NCBI GenBank assembly: GCA_022561255.1
Contig: JADFRO010000006.1
Location: 1 to 23,637 of the forward strand
Direction of reading: 5' to 3'
Length of the DNA: 23,637 nt
DNA from: Planctomycetota bacterium
GTDB taxonomy: Bacteria > Planctomycetota > Phycisphaerae > UBA1845
The notes beneath the pieces were generated by a model. The model did no database searches and was not told where the DNA came from. It was given only the letters and a program-made list of their open reading frames with translations. Below are positions 1 to 7,020 of the stretch, piece by piece (the stretch's first letter is position 1; every line of letters begins with the position of its first letter). Made by a program: the position numbers and the translations under genes.

Positions 1-105
1 TTCGGCGCCCACTATGTAGCTGCCGTCCGCTGACGTCAAACGGGGGGCCAAATGGTAAGGGAGAGAGAGCCTGCAGCACGCCATCGGAGGCTTAGATCCC
101 CCCAT
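1..105 (-). CDS. Possible 5' end of a minus-strand gene, cut by the window edge
   Basis: An ORF opens on the minus strand at an ATG (105-103) and runs without a stop through position 1, giving 35 codons that end LTSADGSYIVGAE. I do not recognise the product. No good ribosome binding site precedes the ATG, and the ATG lies inside the palindrome CATTTTAAAATG, so the start is doubtful. It would be divergent from nrdJ. A chance ORF is a real alternative because 35 codons prove little; sequence to the left of the window would decide. Confidence 0.2.
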   Translation of the reverse strand, partial: MGGSKPPMACCRLSLPYHLAPRLTSADGSYIVGAE

Positions 106-114
106 TTTAAAATG
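103..114. promoter_or_regulatory. 12-bp perfect palindrome CATTTTAAAATG
   Basis: CATTTTAAAATG is its own reverse complement and stands out as AT-rich in GC-rich surroundings between nrdJ and the possible minus-strand ORF. It could be an operator or simply an AT-rich promoter element. No family of regulator can be named from it. Confidence 0.25.
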
Positions 115-187
115 TGAATCTGTCACTTCTCGGGAGGGCCTGTGCGTGGGCTGTTGGAAGTTGCGCAAATACCGCTTACGCCTTAAG

Positions 188-227
188 TTGTACCTTCTGC
201 GACATGGACCACAAGATGTTGTATAAT
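188..227 (+). promoter_or_regulatory. Probable NrdR operator overlapping a TATAAT -10 box
   Basis: Positions 209-224 read CCACAAGATGTTGTAT and match the NrdR-box core (C-W-A-n-A-T-n-T-W-G) at every conserved position. The arms ACAA/TTGT form an inverted repeat. A second TTGTAC right half-site lies at 188-193, exactly 31 bp upstream of TTGTAT, which is the spacing expected for tandem NrdR boxes, although its left half is degenerate. The box runs into a consensus TATAAT (222-227); no good -35 is visible. NrdR represses ribonucleotide reductase genes when dATP is high, and the next gene is nrdJ, so function and position agree. Confidence 0.55.
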
Positions 228-415
228 TCTCTTTGACGCGTCGGCATACGCGGGGTAGAATTGAGGTTGCCCCTTAAGCGTGTCGAAACCCCGCCGAACT
301 CCGATTCGGCGGCTTCATTCCGAGCAGATTCGAGTGCGAGAGGTGGGTCGGCTGAGGTAGGAGAGGGCGCTGGCAGCGGAGCGTTTCGAGTCTTCCGTGT
401 TTGGTTAAAGTTAGG

Positions 416-421
416 TATAAT
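416..421 (+). promoter_or_regulatory. Second TATAAT -10-like box upstream of nrdJ
   Basis: A consensus TATAAT lies 40 bp upstream of the preferred nrdJ ATG. The -35 region (TTCCGT, 17 bp upstream) is poor. If used, transcripts would start near 428, which supports the ATG at 462 over the upstream TTG at 261. Confidence 0.3.
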
Positions 422-461
422 TCTTGAACCGGTGAACCCGCCGGTGGAGGCGTGGCGTTTT

Positions 462-3173
462 ATGGCGGAGGTGTTGCTGAAGGATCGTGGCTTGGGTGTC
501 AAGGAAGACACGCGGAAGTCGCAGTTGGGGTTCTCGAAAAACGCGGAGCGTGTTCTTCGGGCTCGATACCTGAAGAAAGACGAAGAGGGCCGTTGCACGG
601 AATCTACGGCGGATTTGTTTCGGCGGGTTGCGAAAGCGGTTGCCGAAGCCGAAACAGCGTACGACCCTGATCCGGAAATCCGCAGCGAGTGGGAGGACCG
701 CTTTTACTCGTTGATGGTCAGCCGGCGATTCATGCCGAACAGTCCGACTCTCATGAACGCCGGTCGAGAGATGGGCATGCTCAGTGCGTGCTTTGTGCTC
801 CCGGTCGGGGACAGCATCAGCGAGATTTTCGACTCCATTAAGCACACGGCCTTAATCCAGAAAGCCGGGGGAGGTACCGGCTTTGCCTTCGACGAGTTGC
901 GCCCCACCGGCGACTACATCAGCAGCTCCGGCGGGACGACGAGCGGACCCATCTCGTTCTGGCGCGCCTTTAGCGAGGCGACCAACGCGATTCAGCAAGG
1001 TGCGTTCCGCCGCGGCGCGAACATGGGGTTGATGTCCATCGACCATCCCGACATCTTGAAGTTCCTCTACGCCAAAGAGGATCTTTCGCAGTTCACGAAC
1101 TACAACATCTCGGTGAAGGTGACCGACGCGTGGATGGAAAGTTTCCTGGAGGATCGCGAAGCGCCGCACGTTGTGCGAAATCCGCGCACAGGTCAACACT
1201 ATCTCATTCCCAAAGACGTCTCGATTGGGGAATACGACATTCGGTCGCTCGTAAAGGTTGCCGAAGGTGAAGAGCTGTCCGTCGCGAAGTCGGGTGAGAG
1301 CCAGAATAGCAATGAAACCCAAGACCACCTTGCGCGCTCTTCGCTTGTCGACAACGAAACAGACCACCTTCCTATTCGTTTCTATTCTAGGGGCGACGTC
1401 TGGGACATCATTCTTAAGAACGCCCATCGCACCGGCGAGCCGGGCGTCGTCTACATCGACCGGATCAACGAGTACAACCCGACGCCCCACATCGGGCGGA
1501 TGGAAGCGACCAACCCATGCGGCGAGCAGCCGCTGCTGCCGTACGAGGCGTGTAATCTTGGCAGCATCAACGTGGCTGCGTTCGTTAAGGAGACCGACAG
1601 CGGCGCCTTGGTTGTGGACTGGTCCAGCCTGCGCGAGGTGATTCAGGAGTCGATTCGCTTCCTCGACAACGTCATCGACGTCAATCGCTACCCGCTTCCT
1701 GAAATCGACACGATTTGCAAAAACAACCGCAAGATCGGTCTGGGGATTATGGGTTTTGCAGACACGCTCTACAAGCTCGGCATTGCCTACAACAGCGACG
1801 AGGGCGTCGAGTTCGGCGAGCGTTTGATGGCTTTCCTAAACGACGAGTCGCACGACTACAGTGAGAAACTTGCGAACGACCGTGGCTGTTTCCCCAATTG
1901 GAAGGGTAGCATTTACGACACGAAGTATCACCGCCCGATGCGTAATGCGACGTGCACAACCGTGGCACCGACCGGCACGATCAGCATCATCGCGGCCTGC
2001 TCCGGCGGCATTGAGCCGCTTTACAGTCTGGCCTTTGTGCGAAACGTCTTGAAAGGGCAGAGCGAAGGGCAGGGGCCGATGGTCGAGATCAATCCGATCT
2101 TCGAGGCCGTCGCGCGGCGGGAAAAACTACTCAGCGAGGGTCTGATGGAGCGACTAGCCACGGAGGGCACCCTCGCTAAGGTTTCAGGCGTCCCGGAGGA
2201 GATCAAGCGTGTGTTCGTCTGCGCGCACGACATCGCGCCGCGGTGGCACATGAAGATGCAGGCGGCGTTCCAGAAGCACTGCGACGCCTCCATATCCAAG
2301 ACGATCAATTTCCCCGAGAGTGCGACGGTCGAGGAAGTCTCCGAGATCTACCGCCTTGCGTACGAGCTCGGCTGCAAGGGCGTGACCGTCTACCGCAACG
2401 GGTGCCGGAAGGACCAGCCCATGGCGCTGAAAGACGGCGATAAGGGGAAAGCCGCCCTCGCGAAGGCGGAGGTAGGCGAGGCGGCCTATAAGCCGCTCAC
2501 GCCGGCCGTTCTGCCTGAGATTGCAAGCAGCATCCGCGTTCGCCAACTCACGCCGTTTGGTAACATGCACATCAACATCACCGTTGACCCGCAGACAGAA
2601 CGAGAGATGGAGGTCTTCGCCCAACTTGGCAAAGGCGGCGACCTAGCCAACAGTGACCTGGAGGCAATCTGCCGGATGATCAGTCTGTGGCTACGTTCCG
2701 GTGGGAGTCTCAAGCTCGTTATCAACCAGTTGCACTCGATCGGTTCGAGCCTTCAGGTTTCGACCAAAGAGGGCAAGATTATGAGCCTGGGCGATGGGCT
2801 CGCTCGCGGATTGAAGCGGTACATGTGGGCGAAGTCGGAGCGAGGACTACGGTCCCTTTTGGTCGGTGACACCGGTGGTGAGCCCGCCGATCGGGCTGCG
2901 GCACCGAGCGGTTCCGGCGCCGGCGGAAACGGAAACCGTGGCGGGAACGGGAGCGGCGGTTCCAGTGAGCTGGTTGGGCGGAACGGTGGGAACGCGGGAG
3001 CGGCGACGGCCACCGCTCAAGACACGACAACGGCCGCCCCATCTCGCATGGATGCCCTCGGAATCCAGTGGCAGCAGGCACAGTTCAAGGTTCGTTGCCC
3101 AGATTGCCAGAGTCCGCTCCGATTTGCGGAAGGCTGCGTAACTTGTGATGGATGCGGGTTCTCCGAGTGCTAG
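462..3173 (+). CDS. nrdJ: Adenosylcobalamin-dependent (class II) ribonucleoside-diphosphate reductase
   Basis: This enzyme reduces ribonucleotides to deoxyribonucleotides with a B12-generated thiyl radical and needs no oxygen-dependent radical subunit. From ATG 462 it is 903 residues. The signature NPCGE (351-355) supplies the Asn, radical Cys353 and Glu. Cys110 (in LSACFVLPVGDS) and Cys364 are the reducible pair, and the 11-residue step from Cys353 to Cys364 matches the family. GGGTGFAFDELRPTGD and PTGTISIIAACSGGIEP are further hallmarks. The tail has a Gly/Asn/Ala-rich linker and then a CxxC...CDGCGFSEC cysteine module, which normally shuttles electrons. About 45-50 hydrophilic residues (roughly 250-305) are extra compared with the usual family layout. 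The reading frame stays open back to TTG 261, but that segment is low-complexity and conservation begins after 462. GGAGG at 446-450 precedes the ATG; GTG 444 is an alternative. Regulation is probably by NrdR. Confidence 0.95.
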   Translation: MAEVLLKDRGLGVKEDTRKSQLGFSKNAERVLRARYLKKDEEGRCTESTADLFRRVAKAVAEAETAYDPDPEIRSEWEDRFYSLMVSRRFMPNSPTLMNAGREMGMLSACFVLPVGDSISEIFDSIKHTALIQKAGGGTGFAFDELRPTGDYISSSGGTTSGPISFWRAFSEATNAIQQGAFRRGANMGLMSIDHPDILKFLYAKEDLSQFTNYNISVKVTDAWMESFLEDREAPHVVRNPRTGQHYLIPKDVSIGEYDIRSLVKVAEGEELSVAKSGESQNSNETQDHLARSSLVDNETDHLPIRFYSRGDVWDIILKNAHRTGEPGVVYIDRINEYNPTPHIGRMEATNPCGEQPLLPYEACNLGSINVAAFVKETDSGALVVDWSSLREVIQESIRFLDNVIDVNRYPLPEIDTICKNNRKIGLGIMGFADTLYKLGIAYNSDEGVEFGERLMAFLNDESHDYSEKLANDRGCFPNWKGSIYDTKYHRPMRNATCTTVAPTGTISIIAACSGGIEPLYSLAFVRNVLKGQSEGQGPMVEINPIFEAVARREKLLSEGLMERLATEGTLAKVSGVPEEIKRVFVCAHDIAPRWHMKMQAAFQKHCDASISKTINFPESATVEEVSEIYRLAYELGCKGVTVYRNGCRKDQPMALKDGDKGKAALAKAEVGEAAYKPLTPAVLPEIASSIRVRQLTPFGNMHINITVDPQTEREMEVFAQLGKGGDLANSDLEAICRMISLWLRSGGSLKLVINQLHSIGSSLQVSTKEGKIMSLGDGLARGLKRYMWAKSERGLRSLLVGDTGGEPADRAAAPSGSGAGGNGNRGGNGSGGSSELVGRNGGNAGAATATAQDTTTAAPSRMDALGIQWQQAQFKVRCPDCQSPLRFAEGCVTCDGCGFSEC

Positions 3174-3208
3174 AAACGGCAAAGTCCGGTAAAATTGCGA
3201 TTTTTGTG

Positions 3209-3236
3209 CTGACTTTTGGGCCGCTGACGCTATAAT
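3209..3236 (+). promoter_or_regulatory. Sigma70-type promoter, CTGACT-16 bp-TATAAT
   Basis: CTGACT (3209-3214, 4 of 6 to TTGACA) is followed after 16 bp by a perfect TATAAT (3231-3236). The sequence TATAATTGCGAT (3231-3242) is almost repeated as TAAAATTGCGAT at 3190-3201, a possible regulator half-site pair. The predicted transcript starts near 3243 and meets a strong terminator at 3401-3442 before any gene. Confidence 0.5.
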
Positions 3237-3242
3237 TGCGAT

Positions 3243-3442
3243 GTAGGCGAAAGTTCTTGGGTGCGGCGTGCCGATAGGACTTAACGCGCGGGCGTAATTT
3301 TTGGACCGAACCGGAGCCCACCGGGTTCGTAGGATGGATTCATAACGGAGGAATACCTGGCGGCTGAGTGGTTGGTAGTATCCGGCTTCTTTCCCCTCCG
3401 GAAAGCACCGTTTCGCCTTCGGGCGAGCGGTGCTTTCTTTTT
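3243..3442 (+). ncRNA. Candidate small RNA or attenuated leader, about 200 nt
   Basis: This stretch lies between a good promoter (-10 at 3231) and a strong intrinsic terminator, and holds no credible ORF. It can fold. CGGAGG (3346-3351) pairs with CCTCCG (3395-3400) and encloses a smaller hairpin built from TACC and GGTA, and GAGCCC-ACC-GGGTTC (3313-3327) forms a short stem. I compared it by eye with SRP RNA, 6S, tmRNA and the common riboswitches (TPP, cobalamin, glycine, c-di-GMP) and saw no match. Because rpsP has its own promoter downstream of the terminator, an independent small RNA is somewhat more likely than an rpsP leader. An attenuator that sometimes reads into rpsP remains possible. 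Confidence 0.4.
3401..3442 (+). terminator. Strong rho-independent terminator
   Basis: GAAAGCACCG (3401-3410) pairs perfectly with CGGTGCTTTC (3428-3437). Inside it TCGCC pairs with GGCGA across a stable TTCG tetraloop. Five T residues follow (3438-3442). This is the clearest terminator in the window. Confidence 0.85.
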
Positions 3443-3476
3443 GGTCACCGGCACCGGCGTCTGGAAGGCGGGCTGG

Positions 3477-3504
3477 TTGCGTCGTGATGCGTTGCCGGTA
3501 TACT
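3477..3504 (+). promoter_or_regulatory. Probable promoter of the rpsP-trmD-rplS cluster
   Basis: TTGCGT (3477-3482) and TATACT (3499-3504) are separated by 16 bp. They lie just after the terminator and about 80 bp before rpsP, so the ribosomal cluster can be transcribed independently of the upstream unit. Confidence 0.5.
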
Positions 3505-3583
3505 CACTTGGCTCCGTCCGTATTGGTAGATTGTCGGGCCGGCGGTCGCGGACGGCGGCGGGTTTGTTTTGGTTGAGATTGCG

Positions 3584-3844
3584 ATGTCGGTGCGGATACG
3601 ATTGAAACGAGTTGGTCGTCGCCATAGGCCGAGCTACCGCGTGGCGGTGGTTGACCGGCGGCGTGCGGCCAAGAGCAAGGTAATCGAGGAGCTGGGAAGT
3701 TACGATCCGATTTGCGAACAGGAGGACCGCAGAGTCGTCCTGAATCGTGAGCGAATCGAGTACTGGCTTAGCGTCGGCGCGACACCGAGTGCGGTCGTTA
3801 GCAGCCTGCTGAAAAAGCAGGGTATCGGCACCGGGTCGTCGTAA
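3584..3844 (+). CDS. rpsP: 30S ribosomal protein S16
   Basis: S16 is an early-binding protein of the small ribosomal subunit. The 86-residue product has the family's usual length and start, MSVRIRLKRVGRRHRPSYR, followed by VAVVDRRRAAKSK and the LGSYDP turn. The frame is open to a TTG at 3569, but the conserved N-terminus begins at ATG 3584, which is chosen. The ribosome binding site is weak (GAG at 3574-3576). It heads a cluster with trmD and rplS, the classical bacterial order, but rimM, which often lies between rpsP and trmD, is absent. Confidence 0.96.
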   Translation: MSVRIRLKRVGRRHRPSYRVAVVDRRRAAKSKVIEELGSYDPICEQEDRRVVLNRERIEYWLSVGATPSAVVSSLLKKQGIGTGSS

Positions 3845-3864
3845 GACGGTCGGTGGCTGAACCG

Positions 3865-4548
3865 ATGCGGATCGATGTGCTCACGCTTTTCCCCGAAGTG
3901 TTCGCGCCGTTCCTGTCCACAAGCATCGTAGGTCGGGCGGTAGAGCGCGGGCTGGTTTGCATTCGTTGCGTGAACTTTCGCGACTTTGCACACGACGCCC
4001 ATCGATCGGTGGACGACAAGCCGTACGGCGGCGGCCCGGGCATGGTGCTGATGTGCCCGCCGATCGTCGAAGCGCTCGAAAGTCTCGATGCGGACGGCGG
4101 GGAGGGATCGCTGCGGATTTTGTTGACGCCACAGGGCGAGCGTCTTTCGCAGGCGATGGTTGGCGAGTTTGCCAAGCTGGCGCGGATCGTTTTGATCTGC
4201 GGCCACTACGAAGGTTTCGACGAGCGAATCCGAACGGTTACGGGAGCTCGTGAGGTCTCGATCGGTGATTACGTTCTGTCGGGCGGCGAGCCGGCGGCGA
4301 TGGTGCTAATCGACGCGGTGGTTCGTCTTGTACCGGGCGTTTTGGGTGACCAGCAGTCGGTCGTAGAAGAGTCGTTCGCTGCGGGAACGTTGGAGTACCC
4401 GCAGTACACCCGGCCGCGTGAGTTTCGCGGTTTGCAAGTTCCGGACGTTCTGTTGTCGGGTGACCATGGCCGTATCGCGGCGTGGCGCCGGGAGCAGTCG
4501 GTTGATCGGACGCGACGCCGCCGCCCGGATTTGTTGGGCGAAGCGTAG
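3865..4548 (+). CDS. trmD: tRNA (guanine-N1)-methyltransferase (m1G37)
   Basis: TrmD transfers a methyl group from SAM to G37 of tRNAs reading CNN codons, which prevents +1 frameshifting. The 227-residue product shows the SPOUT trefoil-knot signatures: YGGGPGM near residue 54, LLTPQGERLSQ near 86, ICGHYEGFDERI near 111 and EVSIGDYVLSGGE near 130. Arg154 is conserved. The residue corresponding to the catalytic Asp169 of E. coli (EDSF) is Glu169 here (EESF); numbering is identical to E. coli over this region. ATG 3865 gives the canonical MRIDVLTLFPE start; GTG 3853 would add four residues. It begins 20 bp after rpsP and is surely co-transcribed. Confidence 0.95.
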   Translation: MRIDVLTLFPEVFAPFLSTSIVGRAVERGLVCIRCVNFRDFAHDAHRSVDDKPYGGGPGMVLMCPPIVEALESLDADGGEGSLRILLTPQGERLSQAMVGEFAKLARIVLICGHYEGFDERIRTVTGAREVSIGDYVLSGGEPAAMVLIDAVVRLVPGVLGDQQSVVEESFAAGTLEYPQYTRPREFRGLQVPDVLLSGDHGRIAAWRREQSVDRTRRRRPDLLGEA

Positions 4549-4634
4549 AGTCGTTACAGAACGGTTTGACAGCCGTCCGACTCGCACCTTCGGCGGGCCG
4601 GGAGGGGTTGTGGGTTTTCGTTTGGAGTAGTGTG

Positions 4635-5030
4635 ATGACTCAGCCGTTGGTCGAACTCGTAGAACAGCCTTACCTGAAGAAAGAGCCACCGCTGTTCCAC
4701 GTCGGCGATACGGTCGACGTCAAAACGCGCATCGTGGAGGGGGAAAAGGAACGCGTCCAGGTTTTTAACGGCATCGTCATCGCACGACGGGGACGTGGAA
4801 TTAACGAGGCATTCACCGTACGACGGATCGTCAGCAACGAGGGCGTCGAGCGAAAGTTTCTGGTACACTCTCCCAATGTTATCAGCGTGACCGTCCTACG
4901 TCGGGGACGGGTCCGTCGGGCTAAGCTTTATTTTCTACGCCATCGGGTCGGCAAGGCGCGTAAGCTTCGTGAACTTCGTGTTCATCAAAAGGCTTCTCCC
5001 GATCGCAAGCTGGCGACGTCGAGCGTCTAG
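4635..5030 (+). CDS. rplS: 50S ribosomal protein L19
   Basis: L19 sits at the 30S-50S interface. The 131-residue product contains the family core: FHVGDTVDVKTRIVEGEKER, RVQVFNGIVIARRGRGINE, FTVRRIVSNEGVERKFLVHSP and RRAKLYFLR. The start is ATG 4635, supported by GGAG at 4624-4627 with 7 nt spacing; the frame opens upstream at TTG 4566 but that part is not L19-like. It follows trmD by 86 bp, as in most bacteria. Its 3' end overlaps the next gene (yraN) by about 60 nt in another frame. Confidence 0.96.
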   Translation: MTQPLVELVEQPYLKKEPPLFHVGDTVDVKTRIVEGEKERVQVFNGIVIARRGRGINEAFTVRRIVSNEGVERKFLVHSPNVISVTVLRRGRVRRAKLYFLRHRVGKARKLRELRVHQKASPDRKLATSSV

Positions 5031-5397
5031 CGATCATCTCCGTCTGGGCCGCCGCAGTGAGCGGTCGGCCGCACGCTATCTCAAGCAACGTCGGTGGCGA
5101 ATCCTCGCGCGAAACTATCGCTGTGCCGCAGGCGAGATCGATCTGATCGCGGTTGACGGCGGGTCGATCGTTTTCGTGGAGGTCAAGACACAAACCCGAG
5201 AAGACGTTCGCGGTGGCGCCGTTCCCGTTCACCCCACTCAGCAGGACCGCATCGGTCGTGCGGCGCGAATCTTTCTGGCCGCATCCGGACTCGACGATCG
5301 GTCGTGCCGCTTTGACGTTATCGTCGTGTCGTGGCCTGCGCGCGGCGGTCCGCGAATCCAGCACGTTGAGGACGCGTTTCATCCACGAGGAACGTAG
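4969..5397 (+). CDS. yraN: UPF0102 / YraN-family endonuclease-like protein
   Basis: This 142-residue protein belongs to the UPF0102 family, whose fold is related to Holliday-junction resolvases and restriction-type nucleases; its physiological role is not established. After LGRRSERSAARYL comes the conserved core RILARNYRCAAGEIDLIAVDGG followed by IVFVEVKTQ, which supplies the E-(x)n-D-(x)n-ExK nuclease-like residues. The only in-frame starts before the conserved region are GTG 4969 and GTG 4978, both inside rplS, so a 53-62 nt overlap with rplS appears real and suggests translational coupling. The family often sits near rplS and rnhB; rnhB is missing here. Confidence 0.88.
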   Translation: MNFVFIKRLLPIASWRRRASSDHLRLGRRSERSAARYLKQRRWRILARNYRCAAGEIDLIAVDGGSIVFVEVKTQTREDVRGGAVPVHPTQQDRIGRAARIFLAASGLDDRSCRFDVIVVSWPARGGPRIQHVEDAFHPRGT

Positions 5398-5549
5398 TGC
5401 CGTTTCTAGAAAGCTTGTACCACATTCCCGCTTGTCCGCTCCCTCACGGTCGCGGCTCGGAACGCTGGAACCGTCCGCAACACGGTGCAGTAGAAACTCA
5501 TGGAACCTTTTTGGAAACGGCAGTAGTTCGACCAGAAGCGTAGCTCCAC

Positions 5550-6326
5550 ATGAGTCTGATCGATTCCCACGCGCATCTGACGTTTCCTGAACTCTTCGGG
5601 CAAGTCGATGACGTGCTCGCTCGCAGCAGCGAGGCTGGTGTCGATCGGATCATCACCGTCGGAACGGATCTTTCCGATGCGCGACGGGCGATCGAACTGG
5701 CCGAGCGTTATCCGTCACAGGTTCGAGCGACGGTAGGGTTCCATCCGCATGAGGCTGCGAAGGTGTCGGACGTCGACATGCGGTCGATGGAGGAGCTTTG
5801 GCGGTCCTCCTCGGTGGTTGCGTGTGGAGAGATGGGTCTCGATTACCACTACGACTTCGCGGATCGTGACGTCCAGCGCTTTGTCTTTTCGCGCCAACTT
5901 GAACTGGCCTCGCCCGTCGGCAAAGTGATCGTGATCCACAGCCGCGAGGCGTTCGACGACGTGGTGCCGATTCTTGTCGAGCATGGCTACCGGGACCGCC
6001 CGGTGGTCTTTCATTGCTTTACGGGTTCACAGGTTGAGGCGGATCTTGTGGCGGCGCATGGCTGGCGGATATCGTTTACCGGAGTGGTGACATTTCCCAA
6101 GTCCGCAGAGCTGCAGCAAATCGCCAAGGGGTATCCGGCTCAAGAGTTGATGGTGGAGACGGACGCGCCGTATCTTTCGCCAGTACCTGTTCGCAACAAG
6201 AGGCCCAACGAGCCGGCGCATGTCGTGCATACCGCTCGGTTTCTGGCGGAGTTGCGCGGCGTCGCGTACGAAGAACTCGTCGAGCAGTCGGCGAAGAATA
6301 CGCGCGTGTTCTTCGGACTTCTCTGA
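5550..6326 (+). CDS. tatD: TatD-family metal-dependent DNase/hydrolase
   Basis: TatD proteins are TIM-barrel hydrolases with 3'-5' exonuclease or endonuclease activity. They have been linked to DNA repair and to D-aminoacyl-tRNA or RNA turnover. The 258-residue product has every ligand in order: DSHAHL (His7, His9), GEMGLDYHYD (Glu94), IHSREA (His130), FHCFTGS (His155) and ETDAPYLSP (Asp205). Length is normal. The start is ATG 5550, the only one placing the His-x-His near the N-terminus. A 152-bp gap separates it from yraN, so it may have its own promoter. A REP-like palindrome lies 40 bp past its stop. Confidence 0.95.
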   Translation: MSLIDSHAHLTFPELFGQVDDVLARSSEAGVDRIITVGTDLSDARRAIELAERYPSQVRATVGFHPHEAAKVSDVDMRSMEELWRSSSVVACGEMGLDYHYDFADRDVQRFVFSRQLELASPVGKVIVIHSREAFDDVVPILVEHGYRDRPVVFHCFTGSQVEADLVAAHGWRISFTGVVTFPKSAELQQIAKGYPAQELMVETDAPYLSPVPVRNKRPNEPAHVVHTARFLAELRGVAYEELVEQSAKNTRVFFGLL

Positions 6327-6366
6327 AAAGTCGTGCGCCGTCTCGTGTCCGCGTGAATCGTAGCGT

Positions 6367-6390
6367 CGCGCGGGGGAAAGCCCGCGGCTC
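6367..6390 (+). repeat. REP-like palindrome, copy 1
   Basis: The core CGCGGGGGAAAGCCCGCG is followed by GCTC. It belongs to a four-copy family in this window (also 10147, 11400, 12096). It lies between tatD and sodN, outside coding sequence. Confidence 0.6.
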
Positions 6391-6419
6391 GGGGCGCATG
6401 AGCGGTAGGTGCTCGAATC

Positions 6420-6447
6420 TTGACAACCAGCGCAAGCGTTACAGAAT
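6420..6447 (+). promoter_or_regulatory. Probable sodN promoter, TTGACA-16 bp-CAGAAT
   Basis: A perfect -35 TTGACA (6420-6425) is followed after 16 bp by CAGAAT (6442-6447, 4 of 6). It stands about 75 bp upstream of the sodN start and would drive the sodN-peptidase-peptidase unit. No Nur-type operator is recognisable by eye. Confidence 0.5.
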
Positions 6448-6521
6448 CGGGGCTCGAGCGTTCGCCGCATGGCTGAAGCTGTGGGGTGGTATTTGAATCG
6501 GGAGTCTTACGGAGAGTTCTT

Positions 6522-7004
6522 GTGAAGATGAAACGATACGCGATCAGCGGTCTTTCGATTGTGGGTGGTGTGGTTGTTGTGATGATGGCTCTGTGGACGG
6601 CGCCGGCTGCCGATGCGCACTGTCAGGTGCCGTGCGGAATCTATGACGACGCGGCCCGCGTTGCACAATTGCGGGAAGATGCGACGACGATCGAGAAGGC
6701 GATCGCCAACATCGTGGAGCTATCTGGTAAGCATGGCGCACAGTCGTTCAATCAGGCGACACGGTGGGTGTCAACCAAAGAGGCGCACGCGTCGCATATT
6801 ATCGAGGTCGTGGCGCAGTACTTCCTGACGCAAAAGGTCAAACCGGTTGCAGCCGGGGCGGACGGATACGACGGTTATCTCAAGAAACTTGCGGACCACC
6901 ACGCCGTAATGTCGGCGGCCATGAAGACCAAACAGAACGCGGACGCCAAGTACGTCGATGCACTTCGACGAGCGATTGACGCACTTGCAGCGCATTACAA
7001 GTAG
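6522..7004 (+). CDS. sodN: Nickel superoxide dismutase, exported (Sec signal peptide)
   Basis: Ni-SOD converts superoxide to hydrogen peroxide and oxygen. The mature enzyme binds nickel through its N-terminal 'hook', His1-Cys2-x-x-Pro-Cys6-Gly-x-Tyr9. Here HCQVPCGIY starts at residue 33, directly after a Sec-type signal peptide (MKMKRY, a hydrophobic stretch, then TAPAADA). Signal peptidase cleavage after ADA would therefore expose His1 without a further protease. The mature part is 128 residues, slightly longer than the roughly 117-residue Streptomyces enzyme. Position 3 is Gln instead of Asp. The helical body follows with ...IEKAIANIVELSGKHGAQ... and a C-terminal ...AAHYK. Start GTG 6522 has GGAGAG (6511-6516) 5 nt upstream; ATG 6528 is an alternative. 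A metallopeptidase gene follows after 16 nt. Confidence 0.9.
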   Translation: MKMKRYAISGLSIVGGVVVVMMALWTAPAADAHCQVPCGIYDDAARVAQLREDATTIEKAIANIVELSGKHGAQSFNQATRWVSTKEAHASHIIEVVAQYFLTQKVKPVAAGADGYDGYLKKLADHHAVMSAAMKTKQNADAKYVDALRRAIDALAAHYK

Positions 7005-7020
7005 CCAGCAAGGAGTTGCG

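Noticed and set aside
261..461. Upstream extension of nrdJ to a TTG start
   Set aside because: The 67 extra residues are low-complexity and not NrdJ-like, no ribosome binding site precedes the TTG, and a TATAAT box lies inside the segment.
1..461. Cobalamin riboswitch before the B12-dependent nrdJ
   Set aside because: No B12-box-like sequence or matching fold could be seen; the upstream signal fits NrdR instead.
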